A program made the position numbers and the translations under genes. From assembly GCF_028745505.1 (NCBI RefSeq), contig NZ_JAQZZL010000002.1, positions 1,798,001 to 1,862,000 on the forward strand: 64,000 nucleotides of DNA. Direction: 5' to 3'. The notes under the pieces were generated by a model, which saw only the letters and a list, made by a program, of their open reading frames with translations, was not told where the DNA came from and searched no databases. This document shows, piece by piece, positions 62,372-64,000 of the stretch (within the stretch, counting starts at the first letter, position 1; each line of letters opens with the position of its first letter). Source of the stretch: Lentisphaera marina. GTDB lineage: Bacteria; Verrucomicrobiota; Lentisphaeria; Lentisphaerales; Lentisphaeraceae.

Positions 62372-62884
62372 TTAGCCCTTCTTATTCCAGGGCATTTTTG
62401 AAAGCAGAATCCCCATCCCACACGTATCGCTAATACCTGCAAAAACGAGTCCTGCACCTACAAATACAGATAAGTACTCCGCTCCATTGACACCGAGCTT
62501 CATCAAAATGATTCCTGTCAATATTAATAGGCCGGCGCAAATTCGAACTTGACGCTCCAAAGAAATAACTTTCTTATTTTCGATCAAGTCAAGCTTCGCA
62601 TCTTTCCACGCGTTAATTCCGCCTTCTAGACTCACCACTTCCCCTTTGAAGCCAACAAGTTTAAGTGCCGCCTTCTTTGATCGCACACCACTCTGACAGA
62701 CCAAAAGAATTTTCTGGTCCCCTACAATTGAATTCACTTTGGCTAAATCTATTTGATCTAGTGGGCAATTAATTGAGCCGGGTATGTAGGCACCCTTAAA
62801 TTCAAATTCATTTCTGACATCTACAATCTGATAGGCTGCTTTATCTGTGGTTTCTTTCCAGTCATCTACACTTATCTCATTCAT
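62372..62884 (-). CDS. Rhodanese-domain protein with C-terminal membrane pair
   Basis: A 170-residue protein. Residues 1-105 are a rhodanese: YQIVDVRNEFEFKGAYIPGS, INCPLDQIDL, and the active-site loop LLVCQSGVRSKKAA with Cys near 77, then LEGGINAWKDAKLD. Residues 110-160 form two membrane helices (VRICAGLLILTGIILMKLGV and YLSVFVGAGLVFAGISDT) with the DUF2892-like CGMGILLSKMPWNK end. Such fusions probably handle sulfane sulfur at the membrane. It lies 18 bp downstream of the SNF2 helicase gene. Confidence 0.87.
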   Translation of the reverse strand: MNEISVDDWKETTDKAAYQIVDVRNEFEFKGAYIPGSINCPLDQIDLAKVNSIVGDQKILLVCQSGVRSKKAALKLVGFKGEVVSLEGGINAWKDAKLDLIENKKVISLERQVRICAGLLILTGIILMKLGVNGAEYLSVFVGAGLVFAGISDTCGMGILLSKMPWNKKG

Positions 62885-62902
62885 AACAAAGACCTCTAAT
62901 GA

Positions 62903-64000
62903 TTATTTTAATAAGGCTTTCAAATCTTCTTGATCTAATTTACCTGTAAAAGCGCCTGCTTCAATGACATCTTCCACTAGCTGACTTTTCTTCGCCTGTA
63001 GATTTAATAACTTATCTTCAATCGTATTCTTACTAACAATCCTGTACGCACTCACTGCTTTCTCCTGGCCTATCCTATAAGCACGATCAATTGCTTGACT
63101 TTCCGCTGCTGGATTCCACCAAGGATCCATGATGTAGACATACTGAGCTTGAGTTAAATTTAAACCCGTCCCCCCTGCTTTTAAACTAATCAAGAAAAAA
63201 CGACAATCTGGATTATCATTAAACTCTTCAACGGGAACTTGCCGGTCTTTGGTACTACCATCTAAGCGAGTGTAGTTCCATCGATTCATCTGAATGGCTT
63301 CTTCTATTAAATCTAGAAATCTAGTGAACTGAGAAAAAATTAAGGCTTTACCTCCGCTGAGAAACACCTGTTCTAATTGATTGATTAATAAAGTTATTTT
63401 GCCCGATTGCACATGTTGGTAATCTTCATTCACCAAACAAGGATGACAGACCACTTGACGCAAACGAGTCAGAGCCGCCAAGACATTACCCTTAGCCCCA
63501 GGTTTTTCTTTTTCATCTCTTTGTTTTTCTTGAGAATAGAACTTATGCATATCATTGTAAATTTTTTCTTGTTCCTCACTCAAATCGCAAAATAAAACCT
63601 GTTCAGTTTTTGCGGGCAACTCTTTTGCTACTTCAGATTTTTTTCTGCGCAGCATCAAGGGCTTAATTGTTTGACGCAGTGAATTTAAGTTTTTAGCCGA
63701 ACATTTCCCATCTAAATAAATATTAGCAAAATACTTATAAGTCCCCAGTAAACCTGGATTTAAGAACTCAAACAAACTCCAAAGATCACCTAAATTATTT
63801 TCTACTGGTGTCCCAGTCATGGCAATTTTGAAATCGGCATTTATCAAACGCATTGTCTTCGACGTCATTGATAGCGGGTTTTTCATTGCCTGTGCTTCAT
63901 CGGCTACACAAATCGAAAAAGTCTTTTGTTTTAAGAGAACCGCATCACGTATAAGAGTTCCATAAGTAGTCAATAAAATCTGTCCCTCTGAGAAGGACTG
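62903..64000 (-). CDS. SNF2-family helicase, C-terminal part, partial
   Basis: About 366 residues, open to the window edge on the 5' side. The first residues QSFSEGQILLTTYGTLIRDA are motif Ib; ICVADEAQAMKNP is motif II (DEAQ), MTGTPVENNLGDLWSLFEFL motif III. The helicase-C part includes FSQFTRFLDLIEEAIQ, RLDGSTKDRQVPVEEFND, SLKAGGTGLNLTQAQYV and DPWWNPAAESQAIDRAYRIG (motifs IV-VI). It belongs to the bacterial SNF2/RapA-like group that remodels nucleoprotein. The N-terminal ATP-binding half lies beyond 64000. Confidence 0.93.
   Translation of the reverse strand, partial: QSFSEGQILLTTYGTLIRDAVLLKQKTFSICVADEAQAMKNPLSMTSKTMRLINADFKIAMTGTPVENNLGDLWSLFEFLNPGLLGTYKYFANIYLDGKCSAKNLNSLRQTIKPLMLRRKKSEVAKELPAKTEQVLFCDLSEEQEKIYNDMHKFYSQEKQRDEKEKPGAKGNVLAALTRLRQVVCHPCLVNEDYQHVQSGKITLLINQLEQVFLSGGKALIFSQFTRFLDLIEEAIQMNRWNYTRLDGSTKDRQVPVEEFNDNPDCRFFLISLKAGGTGLNLTQAQYVYIMDPWWNPAAESQAIDRAYRIGQEKAVSAYRIVSKNTIEDKLLNLQAKKSQLVEDVIEAGAFTGKLDQEDLKALLK

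Overview
The window comes from a moderately AT-rich Gram-negative bacterium. LolC/E-LolD lipoprotein export, a TolB-like fragment and many signal peptides point to an outer membrane. The gene mix (a single LolC/E permease beside LolD, a secreted DnaJ-zinc-finger-like protein, a GH94 phosphorylase, and very abundant interspersed repeats of the CCACAGAT and CCACGGAA type) fits the Planctomycetes-Verrucomicrobia-Chlamydiae group, most likely a Lentisphaera-like organism. That placement is inference from gene content; no rRNA or other decisive marker is present.

Region 1 (1-17.7 kb) is a surface-polysaccharide cluster read almost entirely on the + strand, with many ATGA or TAATG start/stop overlaps. 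It holds seven intact or partial glycosyltransferases plus one GT-A-like protein, a Wzy-like polymerase, a WcaF-like hexapeptide acetyltransferase, four intact membrane acyltransferases (two with an SGNH domain), a VanZ-like protein and one acyltransferase pseudogene. A nucleotidyltransferase of the NTP_transf_5 type closes it on the - strand. No flippase, initiating transferase or chain-length regulator is visible, so the cluster probably continues upstream of the window.

Region 2 (17.7-34.8 kb) is accessory DNA: single genes or gene pairs separated by long mosaics of interspersed repeats. It holds a 5'-damaged galE, MntA-HepT, VapBC and DUF6364-PIN toxin-antitoxin pairs, uxs, gmd and ugd for nucleotide sugars, a GxxExxY PD-(D/E)XK-like protein, a GT2, an IS3-family element, a GH94 phosphorylase and a small two-gene nucleotidyltransferase unit. 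At least two of these units are bracketed by direct repeats of about 90-100 bp, and the GxxExxY gene is bracketed by CACAGAT repeat arms, which suggests cassette-like exchange through repeats. Ugd and Uxs together would convert UDP-glucose to UDP-xylose; Gmd would start GDP-deoxyhexose synthesis for the same surface glycan.

Region 3 (34.8-64 kb) is ordinary core genome with tight operons: lolCE-lolD-tadA-HAD, kamA-like plus ArsR-methyltransferase, ruvA-ruvB-yicC-rluA, mscS, dgt-HAD-propeller-AGCS-zinc ribbon, tig-clpP-clpX, tRNA-Tyr with its promoter and terminator, a GNAT acetyltransferase, a rhodanese and the C-terminal part of a SNF2 helicase. One IS1182/IS5-like insertion sequence, with a 4-bp target duplication, sits between the convergent mscS and dgt genes.
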